Of a DNA stretch of 64,000 nt, positions 22,301 to 36,339 are shown piece by piece. The notes beneath the pieces are model-generated. The model saw only the letters and a program-made list of their open reading frames with translations. It did not search any database and was not told the origin of the DNA. The stretch comes from Urophycis tenuis (taxonomy: Eukaryota > Chordata > Actinopteri > Gadiformes > Phycidae). Every line of letters begins with the position of its first letter. The stretch's first letter is position 1. The stretch is from NCBI GenBank assembly GCA_036785325.1, contig JAXIVH010000006.1, positions 50,001 to 114,000 of the forward strand. The letters run 5' to 3'. The position numbers and the translations under genes were made by a program.

Positions 22301-24390
22301 GAAATTTCTAGCCACCCCGGGGGTGGGCTTTATAAAAAAAAAAATAATAAAAAAAAATCACAACAGACCCCCCCGCATCACTGAGCCAGGATTGGAACTT
22401 TCTAGCCACCCCGGGTGCGGGCTTAATAAAAAAAAATAAAAAAAATCATAACAGACCCCCCCCACCCCCATCACTGAGCCAGGATTGGAAATTTCTAGCC
22501 ATCCCGGGTGTGGGCTTTATAAAAAAAAAAAAAAAAAAAAAAATCATAACAGACCCCGACCCCATCACTGAGCCAGGACCGGAAATTTCTAGCCACCCCG
22601 GGGGTGGGCTTTATAAAAAAAAAAAAAATGTTTAAAAATCACAACAGACCCCCCCGCATCACTGAGCCAGGATTGGAACTTTCTAGCAACCCCGGGTGTG
22701 GGCTTAATAAAAAAAAAATAAAAAAAAATCATAACAGACCCCCCCCCCCCCCTTCACTGAGCCAGGATTGGAAATTTCTAGCCACCCCGGGTGTGGGCTT
22801 TATAAAAAAAAAAAAAATTAAAAAAATCATAAAAGACCCCACCCCCATCACTGAGCCAGGATCGGAAATTTCTAGCCACCTCGGGTCTGGGCTTTATAAA
22901 AAAAAAATAAAATAAAATAAAATCACAACAGACCCCCCCCCCCCCCATCACTGAGCCAGGATTGGAACTTTCTAGCCACCCCGGGTGTGGGCTTTATAAA
23001 AAAAAAAAAAAAAAAAAATCATAACAGACCCCCCCCCACCCCCATCACTGAGCCAGGATTGGAAATTTCTAGCCACCCCGGGTGTGGGCTTGATAAAAAA
23101 AAAATAATAATAAAAAATCATAACAGAACCCCCCCCCATCACAGAGCCAGGATTGGAAATTTCTAGCCACCCCGGGGGTGGGCTTTATAAAAAAATAAAA
23201 AAAATAAAAAATCACAACAGACCCCCCCCCATCACTGCGGCAGGATTGGAAATGACTAGCCACCCCGGGTGTGGGCTTTATAAAAAAATAAAAAAAATAA
23301 AAAATCACAACAGACCCCCCCCCCCCCATCACTGAGGCAGGATTGGAAATTTCTAGCCACCCCGGGTGTGGGCTTTATAAAAAATAAAAATAATAAAAAT
23401 CATAACAGACCCCACCCCCATCACTGAGCCAGGATTGGAAATTTCTAGCCACCCCGGGTGTGGGCTTTATAAAAAAAAAATGAAAAAAAAAAATCATAAC
23501 AGACCCCCCCCCATTACTGAGCCAGGATTGGAAATGTCTAGCCACCCCGGGTGTGGGCTTGATAAAAGAAAAAAAAAAAAAAAAATCATAACAGACCCCC
23601 CCCCCCCCATCACAGAGCCAGGATTGGAAATTTCTAGCCACCTCGGGTGTGGGCTTTATACAAAAAATAATAAAATAAAAAAAAATAAAAAATAAAAAAA
23701 TAAAAATTCATAACAGACCCCCACCAATCACTGAGCCAGGATTGGAAATTTCTAGCCACCTCTGGTGTGGGCTTTATAAAAAGAAAAAAAGAAAAAATCA
23801 TAACAGACCCCCCCCCCATCACTGAGCCAGGATTGGAAATTTCTGGCCAGCCCGGGTGTGGGCTTTATAAAAAAAAAAAAAAAAAATCATAACAGACCCC
23901 ACCCCCATCACGTAGCCAGGATCGGAAATTTCTAGCCACCCCGGGTGTGGGCTTTATAAAAAAAAAAAAAAAAAATTAAAAATCAAAATAGACCCCACCC
24001 CCTTCACAGAGCCAGGATTGGAAATTTCTAGCCACCCCGGGGGTGGGCTTTATAAAAAAAAAAAAAAAAAAAAAAAATCACAACAGACCCCCCCCCATCA
24101 CTGAGCCAGGATTGGAACTTTCTAGCCACCCCGGGTGTGGGCTTAATAAAAAAAAAAAAAAAAAAAATCATAACAGACCCCCCCCCCCACCCCCATCACT
24201 GAGCCAGAATTGGAAATTTCTAGCCACCCGGGTGTGGGCTTTATAAAAAAAAAAAAAAAAAAAATCATAACAGACCCCACCCCCATCACTGAGCCAGGAT
24301 TGGAAATTTCTAGCCACCCGGGTGTGGGCTTTATAAAAAATAAAAACAAAAAATCATAACAGACCCCCCCCCCCCTTCACTGAGCCAGGA

Positions 24391-24420
24391 TTGGAAATTT
24401 CTAGCCACCTTTATAAAAAA
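24391..24420 (+). repeat. Monomer with deleted CCCGGG block
   Basis: The core goes straight from CTAGCCACC to TTTATAAAA, losing about a dozen bases including the CCCGGG dyad and the G-rich block. The two breakpoints can be explained by slippage between short CC-containing stretches. It is the only unit I saw that lacks the whole dyad block. Confidence 0.9.
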
Positions 24421-27400
24421 AAAAAAAAAAAAAAAAATCATAACAGACCCCACCCCCATCACTGAGCCAGGATCGGAAATTTCTAGCCACCCCGGGTCTG
24501 GGCTTTATAAAAAAAAAAAAAAAAAATTAAAAATCATAACAGACCCCACCCCCATCACAGAGCCAGGATTGGAAATTTCTAGCCACCCCGGGGGTGGGCT
24601 TTATAAAAAAAAATAAAATAAAATAAAATCACAACAGACCCCCCCCCCATCACTGAGCCAGGATTGGAAATGTCTAGCCACCCCGGGTGTGGGCTTGATA
24701 AAAAAAAAAAAAAAAAATAAAATCATAACAGACCCCCCCCCCCCCCATCACAGAGCCAGGATTGGAAATTTCTAGCCAACCCGGGGGTGGGCTTTATGAA
24801 AAAAAATAAAATAAAATAAAATCACAACAGACCCCCCCCCCATCACTGAGCCAGGATTGGAAATGTCTAGCCACCCCGGGTGTGGGCTTGATAAAAAAAA
24901 AAAAAAAAAAAAAAATCATAACAGACCCCCCCCCCCCCCCATCACAGAGCCAGGATTGGAAATTTCTAGCCACCCGGGGGTGGGCTTTATAAAAAAAAAA
25001 AAAAAAAAAAAAATCACAACAGACCCCCCCCCAATTACTGAGCCAGTATTGGAAATATCTAGCCACCCCGGGTGTGGGCTTGATAAAAAAAAAAAAAAAA
25101 AAAAAAATCATAACAGACCCCCCCCCCCCCCCCCATCACAGAGCCAGGATTGGAAATTTCTAGCCACCCCGGGGGTGGGCTTTATAAAAAAAAAAAAAAA
25201 AAAAAAAAATCACAACAGACCCCCCCCCCCCCATCACTGAGGCAGGATTGGAAATTTCTAGCCACCTCGGGTGTGGGCTTTATACAAAAAATAATAAAAT
25301 AAAAAAAATAAAAAAATAAAAAATTAAAAAATCATAACAGACCCCCCCCCCCCATCACTGAGCCAGGATTGGAAATTTCTAGCCAGCCCGGGTGTGGGCT
25401 TTATAAAAAAAAAAAAAAAAATCATAACAGACCCCACCCCCATCACTGAGCCAGGATCGGAAATTTCTAGCCACCCCGGGTGTGGGCTTTATAAAAAAAA
25501 AAAAAAAAAATTAAAAATCAAAATAGACCCCACCCCCATCACAGAGCCAGGATTGGACATTTCTAGCCACCCCGGGGGTGGGCTTTATAAAAAAAAATAA
25601 AATAAAATAAAATCACAACAGACCCCCCCCCATCACTGAGCCAGGATTGGAAATGTCTAGCCACCCCGGGTGTGGGCTTGATAAAAAAAAAAAAATAAAA
25701 AAAAATCATAACAGACCCCCCCCCCCCCATCACAGAGCCAGGATTGGAAATTTCTAGCCACCCCGGGGGTGGGCTTTATAAAAAAAAAAAAAAAAAAAAA
25801 AAATCACAACAGACCCCCCCCCCCCATCACTGAGGCAGGATTGGAAATTTCTAGCCACCTCGGGTGTGGGCTTTATACAAAAAATAATAAAATAAAAAAA
25901 ATAAAAAAATAAAAAATTAAAAAATCATAACAGACCCCCCCCCCATCACTGAGCCAGGATTGGAAATTTCTAGCCAGCCCGGGTGTGGGCTTTATAAAAA
26001 AAAAAAAAAAAAATCATAACAGACCCCACCCCCATCACTGAGCCAGGATCGGAAATTTCTAGCCACCCCGGGTGTGGGCTTTATAAAAAAAAAAAAAAAA
26101 AATTAAAAATCAAAATAGACCCCACCCCCATCACTGAGCCAGGATTGGAAATTTCTAGCCACCTGGGTGTGGGCTTTATAAAAAATAAAAACAAAAAATC
26201 ATAACAGACCCCCCCCCCCCCTTCACTGAGCCAGGATTGGAAATTTCTAGCCACCCCGGGTGTGGGCTTTATAAAAAAAAAAAAAAAATAAAAAATCATA
26301 ACAGACCCCACCCCCATCACTGAGCCAGGATCGGAAATTTCTAGCCACCCCGGGTCTGGGCTTTATAAAAAAAAAAAAAAAAAATTAAAAATCATAACAG
26401 ACCCCACCCCCATCACAGAGCCAGGATTGGAAATTTCTAGCCACCCCGGGGGTGGGCTTTATAAAAAAAAATAAAATAAAATAAAATCACAACAGACCCC
26501 CCCCCCATCACTGAGCCAGGATTGGAAATGTCTAGCCACCCCGGGTGTGGGCTTGATAAAAAAAAAAAAATAAAATAAAATCATAACAGACCCCCCCCCC
26601 CCCCATCACAGAGCCAGGATTGGAAATTTCTAGCCAACCCGGGGGTGGGCTTTATGAAAAAAAAAAAAAAAAAAAAAAAATCACAACAGACCCCCCCCCC
26701 CCCATCACTGAGGCAGGATTGGAAATTTCTAGCCACCTCGGGTGTGGGCTTTATACAAAAAATAATAAAATAAAAAAAATAATAAAATAAAAAATTAAAA
26801 AATCATAACAGACCCCCCCCCCCATCACTGAGCCAGGATTGGAAATTTCTAGCCAGCCCGGGTGTGGGCTTTATAAAAAAAAAAAAAAAAAAATCATAAC
26901 AGACCCCACCCCCATCACTGAGCCAGGATTGTAAATTTCTAGCCACCCGGGTGTGGGCTTTATAAAAAAAAATAAAAAAAAATCATAACAGACCCCCCCC
27001 AATCAATGAGCCAGGATTGGAAATTTCTAGCCACCCCGGGTGTGGGCTTTATAAAAAAAATAAAAAAATAAAAAATCACAACAGACCCCCCCCCCCCATC
27101 ACAGAGCCAGGATTGGAAATTTCTAGCCACCCGGGTGTGGGCTTTATAAAAAAAAATAAAAAAAAATCATAACAGACCCCCCCCCAATCAATGAGCCAGG
27201 ATTGGAAATTTCTAGCCACCCCGGGTGTGGGCTTTATAAAAAAAATAAAAAAATAAAAAATCACAACAGACCCCCCCCCCATCACAGAGCCAGGATTGGA
27301 AATTTCTAGCCACCCCGGGTCTGGGCTTTATAAAAAAAAAAAAAAAAAAAAAAATCACAACAGACCCCCCCCCCCCCCCCCCCCATCACTGAGGCAGGAT

Positions 27401-30400
27401 TGGAAATTTCTAGCCACCCCGGGTGTGGGCTTTATACAAAAAATAATAAAATAAAAAAAAATAAAAAATAAAAAAATAAAAATTCATAACAGACCCCCAC
27501 CCATCACTGAGCCAGGATTGGAAATTTCTAGCCACCCCGGGTGTGGGCTTTATAAAAAAAAAAATTTAAAAAATCATAACAGACCCCTCCCCCCCCCATC
27601 ACTGAGCCAGGATTGGAAATTTCTAGCCAACCCGGGTGTGGGCTTTATAAAAATAAAAAAAATAAAAATCATAACAGACCCCACCCCCATCACTGAGCCA
27701 GGATTGGAAATTTTTAGCCACCCCGGGTGTGGGCTTTATAAAAATAAAAAAATAATAAATAAAAAAAAATTCATAACAGACCCCACCCCCATCACTGAGC
27801 CAGGGTTGTAAATTTCTAGCCAGCCCGGGTGTGGGCTTTATAAAAAAAAAAAAAAAAAAAATCATAACAGACCCCACCCCCATCACTGAGCCAGGATCGG
27901 AAATTTCTAGCCACCTCGGGTCTGGGCTTTATAAAAAAAAAATAAAATAAAATAAAATCACAACAGACCCCCCCCCCCCCCATCACTGAGCCAGGATTGG
28001 AACTTTCTAGCCACCCCGGGTGTGGGCTTTATAAAAAAAAAAATTAAAAAAAATCATAACAGACCCCCCCCCACCCCCATCACAGAGCCAGGATTGGAAA
28101 TTTCTAGCCACCCCGGGGGTGGGCTTTATAAAAAAATAAAAAAAATAAAAAATCACAACAGACCCCCCCCCATCACTGAGGCAGGATTGGAAATTTCTAG
28201 CCACCCCTGGTGTGGGCTTTATAAAAAATAAAAATAATAAAAATCATAACAGACCCCACCCCCATCACTGAGCCAGGATTGGAAATTTCTAGCCACCCCG
28301 GGTGTGGGCTTTATAAAAAAAAAATGAAAAAAAAAAATCATAACAGACCCCCCCCCATTACTGAGCCAGGATTGGAAATGTCTAGCCACCCCGGGTGTGG
28401 GCTTGATAAAAGAAAAAAAAAAAAAAAAAATCATAACAGACCCCCCCCCCCCATCACAGAGCCAGGATTGGAAATTTCTAGCCACCTCGGGTGTGGGCTT
28501 TATACAAAAAATAATAAAATAAAAAAAAATAAAAAATAAAAAAATAAAAATTCATAACAGACCCCCACCAATCACTGAGCCAGGATTGGAAATTTCTAGC
28601 CACCTCTGGTGTGGGCTTTATAAAAATAAAAAAATAAAAAATCATAACAGACCCCCCCCCCATCACTGAGCCAGGATTGGAAATTTCTAGCCAGCCCGGG
28701 TGTGGGCTTTATAAAAAAAAAAAAAAAAAATCATAACAGACCCCACCCCCATCACGTAGCCAGGATCGGAAATTTCTAGCCACCCCGGGTGTGGGCTTTA
28801 TAAAAAAAAAAAAAAAAAATTAAAAATCAAAATAGACCCCACCCCCATCACAGAGCCAGGATTGGAAATTTCTAGCCACCCCGGGGGTGGGCTTTATAAA
28901 AAAAAAAAAAAAAAAAAAAAATCACAACAGACCCCCCCCCCATCACTGAGCCAGGATTGGAACTTTCTAGCCACCCCGGGTGTGGGCTTAATAAAAAAAA
29001 AAAAAAAAAAAATCATAACAGACCCCCCCCCCCACCCCCATCACTGAGCCAGAATTGGAAATTTCTAGCCACCCGGGTGTGGGCTTTATAAAAAAAAAAA
29101 ATAAAAAAAAAATCACAACAGACCCCCCCCCAATTACTGAGCCAGGATTGGAAATGTCTAGCCACCCCGGGTGTGGGCTTGATAAAAAAAAAAAAAAAAA
29201 AAAAAATCATAACAGACCCCCCCCCACCCCCCATCACAGAGCCAGGATTGGAAATTTCTAGCCACCCCGGGGGTGGGCTTTATAAAAAAAAAAAAATAAA
29301 AAAAAATCACAACAGACCCCCCCCCCCCATCACTGAGGCAGGATTGGAAATTTCTAGCCACCTCGGGTGTGGGCTTTATACAAAAAATAATAAAATAAAA
29401 AAAAATAAAAAATAAAAAATTAAAAAATCATAACAGACCCCCCCCCCCCATCACTGAGCCAGGATTGGAAATTTCTAGCCAGCCCGGGTGTGGGCTTTAT
29501 AAAAAAAAAAAAAAAAAATCATAACAGACCCCACCCCCATCACTGAGCCAGGATCGGAAATTTCTAGCCACCCCGGGTGTGGGCTTTATAAAAAAAAAAA
29601 AAAAAAATTAAAAATCAAAATAGACCCCACCCCCATCACAGAGCCAGGATTGGAAATTTCTAGCCACCCCGGGGGTGGGCTTTATAAAAAAAAAAAAAAA
29701 AAAAAAAAATCACAACAGACACCCCCCCCCCCATAACTGAGCCAGGATTGGAACTTTCTAGCCACCCCGGGTGTGGGCTTAATAAAAAAAAAAAAAAAAA
29801 AAATCATAACAGACCCCACCCCCATCACTGAGCCAGGATTGGAAATTTCTAGCCACCCGGGTGTGGGCTTTATAAAAAATAAAAACAAAAAATCATAACA
29901 GACCCCCCCCCCCCCCCTTCACTGAGCCAGGATTGGAAATTTCTACCCACCCCGGGTGTGGGCTTTATAAAAAAAAAAAAATAATAAAAAATCATAACAG
30001 ACCCCACCCCCATCACTGAGCCAGGATCGGAAATTTCTAGCCACCCCGGGTCTGGGCTTTATAAAAAAAAAAAAAAAAATTAAAAATCATAACAGACCCC
30101 ACCCCCATCACAGAGCCAGGATTGGAAATTTCTAGCCACCCCGGGGGTGGGCTTTATAAAAAAAAAATAAATAAAATAAAATCACAACAGACCCCCCCCC
30201 CCATCACTGAGCCAGGATTGGAAATGTCTAGCCACCCCGGGTGTGGGCTTGATAAAAAAAAAAAAAAAAAAAAAAATCATAACAGACCCCCCCCCCCCCA
30301 TCACAGAGCCAGGATTGGAAATTTCTAGCCAACCCGGGGGTGGGCTTTATAAAAAAAAAAAAAATAAAAAAAAATCACAACAGACCCCCCCCAATTACTG

Positions 30401-30919
30401 AGCCAGGATTGGAAATGTCTAGCCACCCCGGGTGTGGGCTTGATGAAAAAAAAAAAAAAAAAAAAAATCATAACAGACCCCCCCCCCCCCCCCCCCCATC
30501 ACAGAGCCAGGATTGGAAATTTCTAGCCACCCCGGGGGTGGGCTTTATAAAAAAATTAAAAAAAAATAAAAAACACAACAGACCCCCCCCCCCCCCATCA
30601 CTGAGGCAGGATTGGAAATTTCTAGCCACCTCGGGTGTGGGCTTTATAAAAAAAAAAAAAAAAAAATCATAACAGACCCCACCCCCATCACTGAGCCAGG
30701 ATTGTAAATTTCTAGCCACCCGGGTGTGGGCTTTATAAAAAAAAAAAAAAAAAAATCATAACAGACCCCCCCCAATCAATGAGCCAGGATTGGAAATTTC
30801 TAGTCACCCCGGGTGTGGGCTTTATAAAAAAAATAAAAAAATAAAAAATCACAACAGACCCCCCCCCCATCACAGAGCCAGGATTGGAAATTTCTAGCCA
30901 CCCCGGGGGTGGGCTTTAT

Positions 30920-30939
30920 AAAAATTTTTTTTTTAAAAA
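30920..30939. repeat. T-run inside a tail (strand-switched tract)
   Basis: Five A, ten T and five A replace the usual pure A tail. T-runs of 7 or more on the + strand are rare here: I saw them at 43,032-43,039, 57,850-57,856, 59,152-59,159 and 61,467-61,473. The sister copy at 27,561-27,572 has a short aaatttaaa instead, so the T-run grew or arose after duplication. Confidence 0.9.
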
Positions 30940-31210
30940 TCATAACAGACCCCTCCCCCCCCCATCATTGAGCCAGGATTGGAAATTTCTAGCCAACCCG
31001 GGTGTGGGCTTTATAAAAATAAAAAAAATAAAAATCATAACAGACCCCACCCCCATCACTGAGCCAGGATTGGAAATTTTTAGCCACCCCGGGTGTGGGC
31101 TTTATAAAAATAAAAAAATAATAAATAAAAAAAAATTCATAACAGACCCCACCCCCATCACTGAGCCAGGATTGGAAATTTCTAGCCAGCCCGGGTGTGG
31201 GCTTTATAAA

Positions 31211-31759
31211 AAAATAAAAAAAAAATAATAATAACAGACCCCACCCCCATCACTGAGCCAGGATTGGAAATTTCTAGCCACCCGGGTGTGGGCTTTATAT
31301 AAAAAAAATAAAAAAAATCATAACAGACCCCCCCCCCATCACTGAGCCAGGATTGGAAATTTCTAGCCACCCGGGTGTGGGCTTTATAAAAAAAAAAATA
31401 AAATAAAAAATCATAACAGACCCAACCCCCATCACTGAGCCAGGATTGGAAATTTCTAGCCACCCCGGGGGTGGGCTTTATAAAAAAAAAAAAATTAAAA
31501 AAAAATCACAACAGACCCCCACCCCATCACTGAGCCAGGAATTGAAATTTCTAGCCCCCCGGGTGTGGGCTTTATAAAAAAAAAAAAAAAAAAAAAAATT
31601 AATACTAGACCCCCCCCATTACTGAGCCAGGATTGGAAATTTCTAGCCACCCCGGGTGTGGGCTTTATAAACAAATATAAAAAAATAAAAAATCATAACA
31701 GACCCCACCCCCATCACAAAGTCAGGATTGGAAATTTCTAGCAACCCCGGGGGTGGGCT

Positions 31760-31790
<31 letters not shown>

Positions 31791-34751
31791 TCACAACAGA
31801 CCCCCCCCCCCCCCATCATTGGGCCAGGATTGGAACTTTCTAGCCACCCCGGGTGTGGGCTTTATAAACAAATATAAAAAAAAATAAAAATCATAACAGA
31901 CCCCACCCCATCACAGAGTCAGGATTGGAAATTTCTAGCCACCCCGGGGGTGGGCTTTATAAAAAAAAAAAAAAAAAAAAAAAATCACAACAGACCCCCC
32001 CCCCCCCCCCCCTCCCCCCATCACTGAGCCAGGATTGGAAATTTCTAGCCACCCCGGGTGTGGGCTTTATAAAAAAAAAAAATAAAATAAAAAATCACAA
32101 AAGACCCCCCCCCCCATCACTGAGACAGGATTGGAAATTTCTAGCCACCACGGGTGTGGGCTTTATAAAAAAATAATAAAAAAAACAAATTCATAACAGA
32201 CCCCCCCCATTACTGAGCCAGGATTGGAAATTTCTAGCCACCCGGGTGTGGGCTTTATAAAAAAAAATAAAAAAAAATCATAACAGACCCCACCCCATCA
32301 CAGAGTCAGGATTGGAAATTTCTAGCCACCCCGGGGGTGGGCTTTATAAAAAAATAAAAAAAAATAAAAAATCACAACAGACCCCCCCCCCCCCCCCCCC
32401 CCCCCTCCCCCCATCACTGAGCCAGGATTGGAAATTTCTAGCCACCCCGGGTGTGGGCTTTATAAAAAAAAAAATAAATAAAAAATCATAACAGACCCCA
32501 CCACCATCACTGAGCCAGGATTGGAAATTTCTAGCCACCCGGGTGTGGGCTTTATAAAAAAAAAAAAAAAAAAATCATAACAGACCCCCCCCCCCCCCAT
32601 CACTGAGCCAGGATTGGAAATTTCTAGCCACCTCGGGTGTGGGCTTTTAAAAAAAAAAAAAAAAAAAAAAATCATAACACACCCCACCCCCATCACTGAG
32701 CCAGGATTGGACATTTCTAGCCACCCCGGGTGTGGGCTTTATAAACAAATGAAAAAAATAAAAAATCATAACAGACCCCACCCCCATCACAGGGTCAGGA
32801 TTGGAAATTTCTAGCCACCCCGGGGGTGGGCTTTATATAAAAAAATAAATAAAAAAAAATCACAACAGACCCCCCCCACCCCCATCACTGAGCCAGGATT
32901 GGAAATTTCTAGCCATCCCGGGGGTGGGCTTTATAAAAAAAATAAATAAAAATAAAATCACAACAGACCCCCCCCCCCCCCCCATCACTGAGACAGGATT
33001 GGAAATTTCTAGCCACCCCGGGTGTGGGCTTTATAAAAAAATAATAAAAAAAAAAAAATCATAACAGACCCCCCCCATTACTGAGCCAGGATTGGAAATG
33101 TCTAGCCACCCCGGGTGTGGGCTTGATAAAAAAAAAAAAATAATAAAAAATCATAACAGACCCCACCCCCATCACAGAGTCAGGATTGGAAATTTCTAGC
33201 CACCCGGGTGTGGGCTTTATAAAAAAAAAAAAAAAAAAATCATAACAGACCCCCCCCCCCCCATCACTGAGCCAGGATTGGAAATTTCTAGCCACCCGGG
33301 TGTGGGCTTTATATAAAAAAAATAAAAAAAATCATAACAGACCCCACCCCCATCACAGAGTCAGGATTGGAAATTTCTAGCCACCCGGGTGTGGGCTTTA
33401 TAAAAAAAAAAAATTAAATAAAAATTAATACTAGACCCCCCCCATTACTGAGCCAGGATTGGAAATTTCTAGCCACCCCGGGTGTGGGCTTTATAAACAA
33501 ATATAAAAAAATAAAAAATCATAACAGACCCCACCCCCATCACAGAGTCAGGATTGGAAATTTCTAGCCACCCCGGGGGCTTTATAAAAAAAAAAAATAA
33601 TAAAATAAAATCACAACAGACCCCCCCCCCCCATCATTGAGCCAGGATTGGAACTTTCTAGCCACCCCTGGTGTGGGCTTTATTAAAAAAAAAAATAAAA
33701 AAAAATCATAACAGACCCCCCCCCCCCATCCCCATCACTGAGCCAGGATTGGAAATTTCTAGCCACCCCGGGTGTGGGCTTTATAAAAAAATAAATAAAA
33801 TAAAAAATCATAACAGACCCATCCCCCATCACTGAGCCAGGATTGGAAATTTCTAGCCATCCCGGGGGTGGGCTTTATAAAAAAAAAAATAATAAAAAAA
33901 AATTCACAACAGACCCCCCCCCACCCCCATCACTGAGCCAGGATTGGAAATTTCTAGCCACCCCGGGTTTGGGCTTCATAAAAAAAAAAAATAAAATTAT
34001 TTTAAAAAAAAATTAAAAAAATCATAACAGACCCCCCACCATCACTGAGCCAGGATTGGAAATTTCTAGCCACCCCGGGTGTGGGCTTTATAAAAAAAAA
34101 ATAAAAAAATTAAAAATCAAAATAGACCCCACCCCCATCACAGAGCCAGGATTGGAAATTTCTAGCCAACCCGGGGGTGGGCTTTATAAAAAAAAATAAA
34201 AAAATAAAAATTCATAACAGACCCCCACCCATTACAGAGCCAGGATTGGAAATTTCTAGCAAACCCGGGTGTGGGCTTTATAAAAAAAAAAAAAAAAAAA
34301 TGATAACAAATCCCCCACCATCACTGAATCAGGTTTGAAAATTTCTAGCCACCCCGGGTATGGGCTTTATAAAAAAAAAAAAAAAAAATCATAACACACC
34401 CCACCCCCATCACTGAGCCAGGATTGGAAATTTCTAGCCACCCCGGGTGTGGGCTTTATAAACAAATATAAAAAAAAATAAAAATCATAACAGACCCCAC
34501 CCCATCACAGAGTCAGGATTGGAAATTTCTAGCCACCCCGGGGGTGGGCTTTATAAAAAAAAAATAAATAAAAAAAAATCACAACAGACCCCCCCCCCCC
34601 CCCCCCCCTCCCCCCATCACTGAGCCAGGATTGGAAATTGCTAGCCACCCCGGGTGTGGGCTTTATAAAAAAAAAAAAAAAAAAAAAAATCACAAAAGAC
34701 CCCCCCCCCCATCACTGAGACAGGATTGGAAATTTCTAGCCACCTCGGGTG

Positions 34752-34784
<33 letters not shown>

Positions 34785-35520
34785 CATAACACACCCCACC
34801 CCCATCACTGAGCCAGGATTGGACATTTCTAGCCACCCCGGGTGTGGGCTTTATAAACAAATGAAAAAAATAAAAAATCATAACAGACCCCACCCCCATC
34901 ACAGGGTCAGGATTGGAAATTTCTAGCCACCCCGGGGGTGGGCTTTATATAAAAAAATAAATAAAAAAAAATCACAACAGACCCCCCCCACCCCCATCAC
35001 TGAGCCAGGATTGGAAATTTCTAGCCACCCTGGGGGTGGGCTTGATAAAAAAATAAATAAATAAATAAAATCACAACAGACCCCCCCCCCCCATCACAGA
35101 GCCAGGATTGGAAATTTCTAGCCACCCCGGGGGTGGGCTTTATAAAAAAAAAAAATAAAAAAAAAATCACAACAGACCCCCCCCCCCCCCCCCCCATTAC
35201 TGAGCCAGGATTGGAAATGTCTAGCCACCCCGGGTGTGGGCTTGATAAAAAAAAAAAAATAATAAAAAATCATAACAGACCCCACCCCCATCACAGAGTC
35301 AGGATTGGAAATTTCTAGCCACCCGGGTGTGGGCTTTATAAAAAAAAAAAAAAAAAAATCATAACAGACCCCCCCCCCCCCCATCACTGAGCCAGGATTG
35401 GAAATTTCTAGCCACCTCGGGTGTGGGCTTTTTAAAAAAAAAAATAAAAAAAAAATCATAACACACCCCACCCCCATCACTGAGCCAGGATTGGACATTT
35501 CTAGCCACCCCGGGGGTGGG
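31211..35520 (+). repeat. Higher-order pair with offset 2,112 bp
   Basis: The units at 32,614-32,930 recur at 34,726-35,040. Shared private features are a core ending GCTTTTAAAA without TATA, a cataacacaccccac leader, GGACATTT, an aacaaatgaaaa tail, CACAGGGTCAGG and a ttatataaaaaaat tail. The cataacacacccc and GGACATTT pair appears again near 35,455 and 38,602. An attaatactagac leader occurs at 31,598 and 33,424 only. The TGATAACAAA leader with GAATCAGG at 34,301 is matched at 44,732. Confidence 0.85.
33569..33590 (+). repeat. Monomer with short deletion after CCCCGGGGG
   Basis: The core reads CCCCGGGGGCTTTATA; the GTGGG segment has been lost between two G-runs, consistent with slippage. The dyad is broken on its right arm. 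Confidence 0.88.
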
Positions 35521-36339
35521 CTTTATAAAAAAAAATAAAATTAAAAAAAATCACAACAGACCCCCCCCCACCCCCATCACTGAGCCAGGATTGGAAATTT
35601 CTAGCCACCCCGGGGGTGGGCTTTATAAACAAATATAAAAAAATAAAAAATCATAACAGACCCCACCCCCATCACAGGGTCAGGATTGGAAATTTCTAGC
35701 CACCCCGGGGGTGGGCTTTATAAAAAAAAATAAAATAAAAAAAAATCACAACAGACCCCCCCCCACCCCCATCACTGAGCCAGGATTGGAAATTTCTAGC
35801 CACCCCGGGGGTGGTCTTTATAAAAAAATAAATAAATAAATAAAATCACAACAGACCCCCCCCCCCATCACAGAGCCAGGATTGGAAATTTCTAGCCACC
35901 CCGGGGGTGGGCTTTATAAAAAAAAAAAATAATAATAAAATCACAACAGACACCCCCCCCCATCACTGAGACAGGATTGGAAATTTCTAGCCACCCCGGG
36001 TGTGGGCTTCATAAAAAAATAATAAAAAAAACAAATTCATAACAGACCCCCCCCATTACTGAGCCAGGATTGGAAATGTCTAGCCACCCCGGGTGTGGGC
36101 TTGATAAAAAAAATAAAATAATAAAAAATCATAACAGACCCCACCCCCATCACTGAGCCAGGATTGGAAATTTCTAGCCACCCCGGGGGTGGGCTTTATA
36201 AAAAAAATAAATAAAAATAAAATCACAACAGACCCCCCCCCCCATCACTGAGCCAGGATTGGAAATTTCTAGCCACCCCGGGTGTGGGCTTTATAAAAAA
36301 AAAAAAAAAAAAAAATCATAACAGACCCCACCCCCATCA
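35521..36339 (+). repeat. Ordinary mixed units
   Basis: About eight units, mostly of the GGGGGTGGG class with cacaacagac leaders and taaataaataaa tails, ending in the common triplet of aaaacaaattc tail, ATTACTGAG and TTGATA. No feature other than the satellite was seen. Confidence 0.8.

Larger units (their letters stand above)
22801..31210 (+). repeat. Domain of nested duplications, main offset 4,844 bp
   Basis: The series at 23,369-23,870 recurs at 28,213-28,720 with an offset of exactly 4,844 at several markers, including the tatacaaaaaataa tail (23,657 and 28,501), the AATGAAAA tail and the CACCTCTGGTG core. To the left the offset rises by one unit because the first copy has an extra unit near 23,225-23,320. 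The tatac tail also occurs at 25,281, 25,874, 26,752, 27,433 and 29,377, giving spacings of 593, 878, 681 and so on: smaller duplications inside the large one. A second pair, 27,573-27,840 and 30,939-31,205, is offset by 3,366. Confidence 0.88.
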
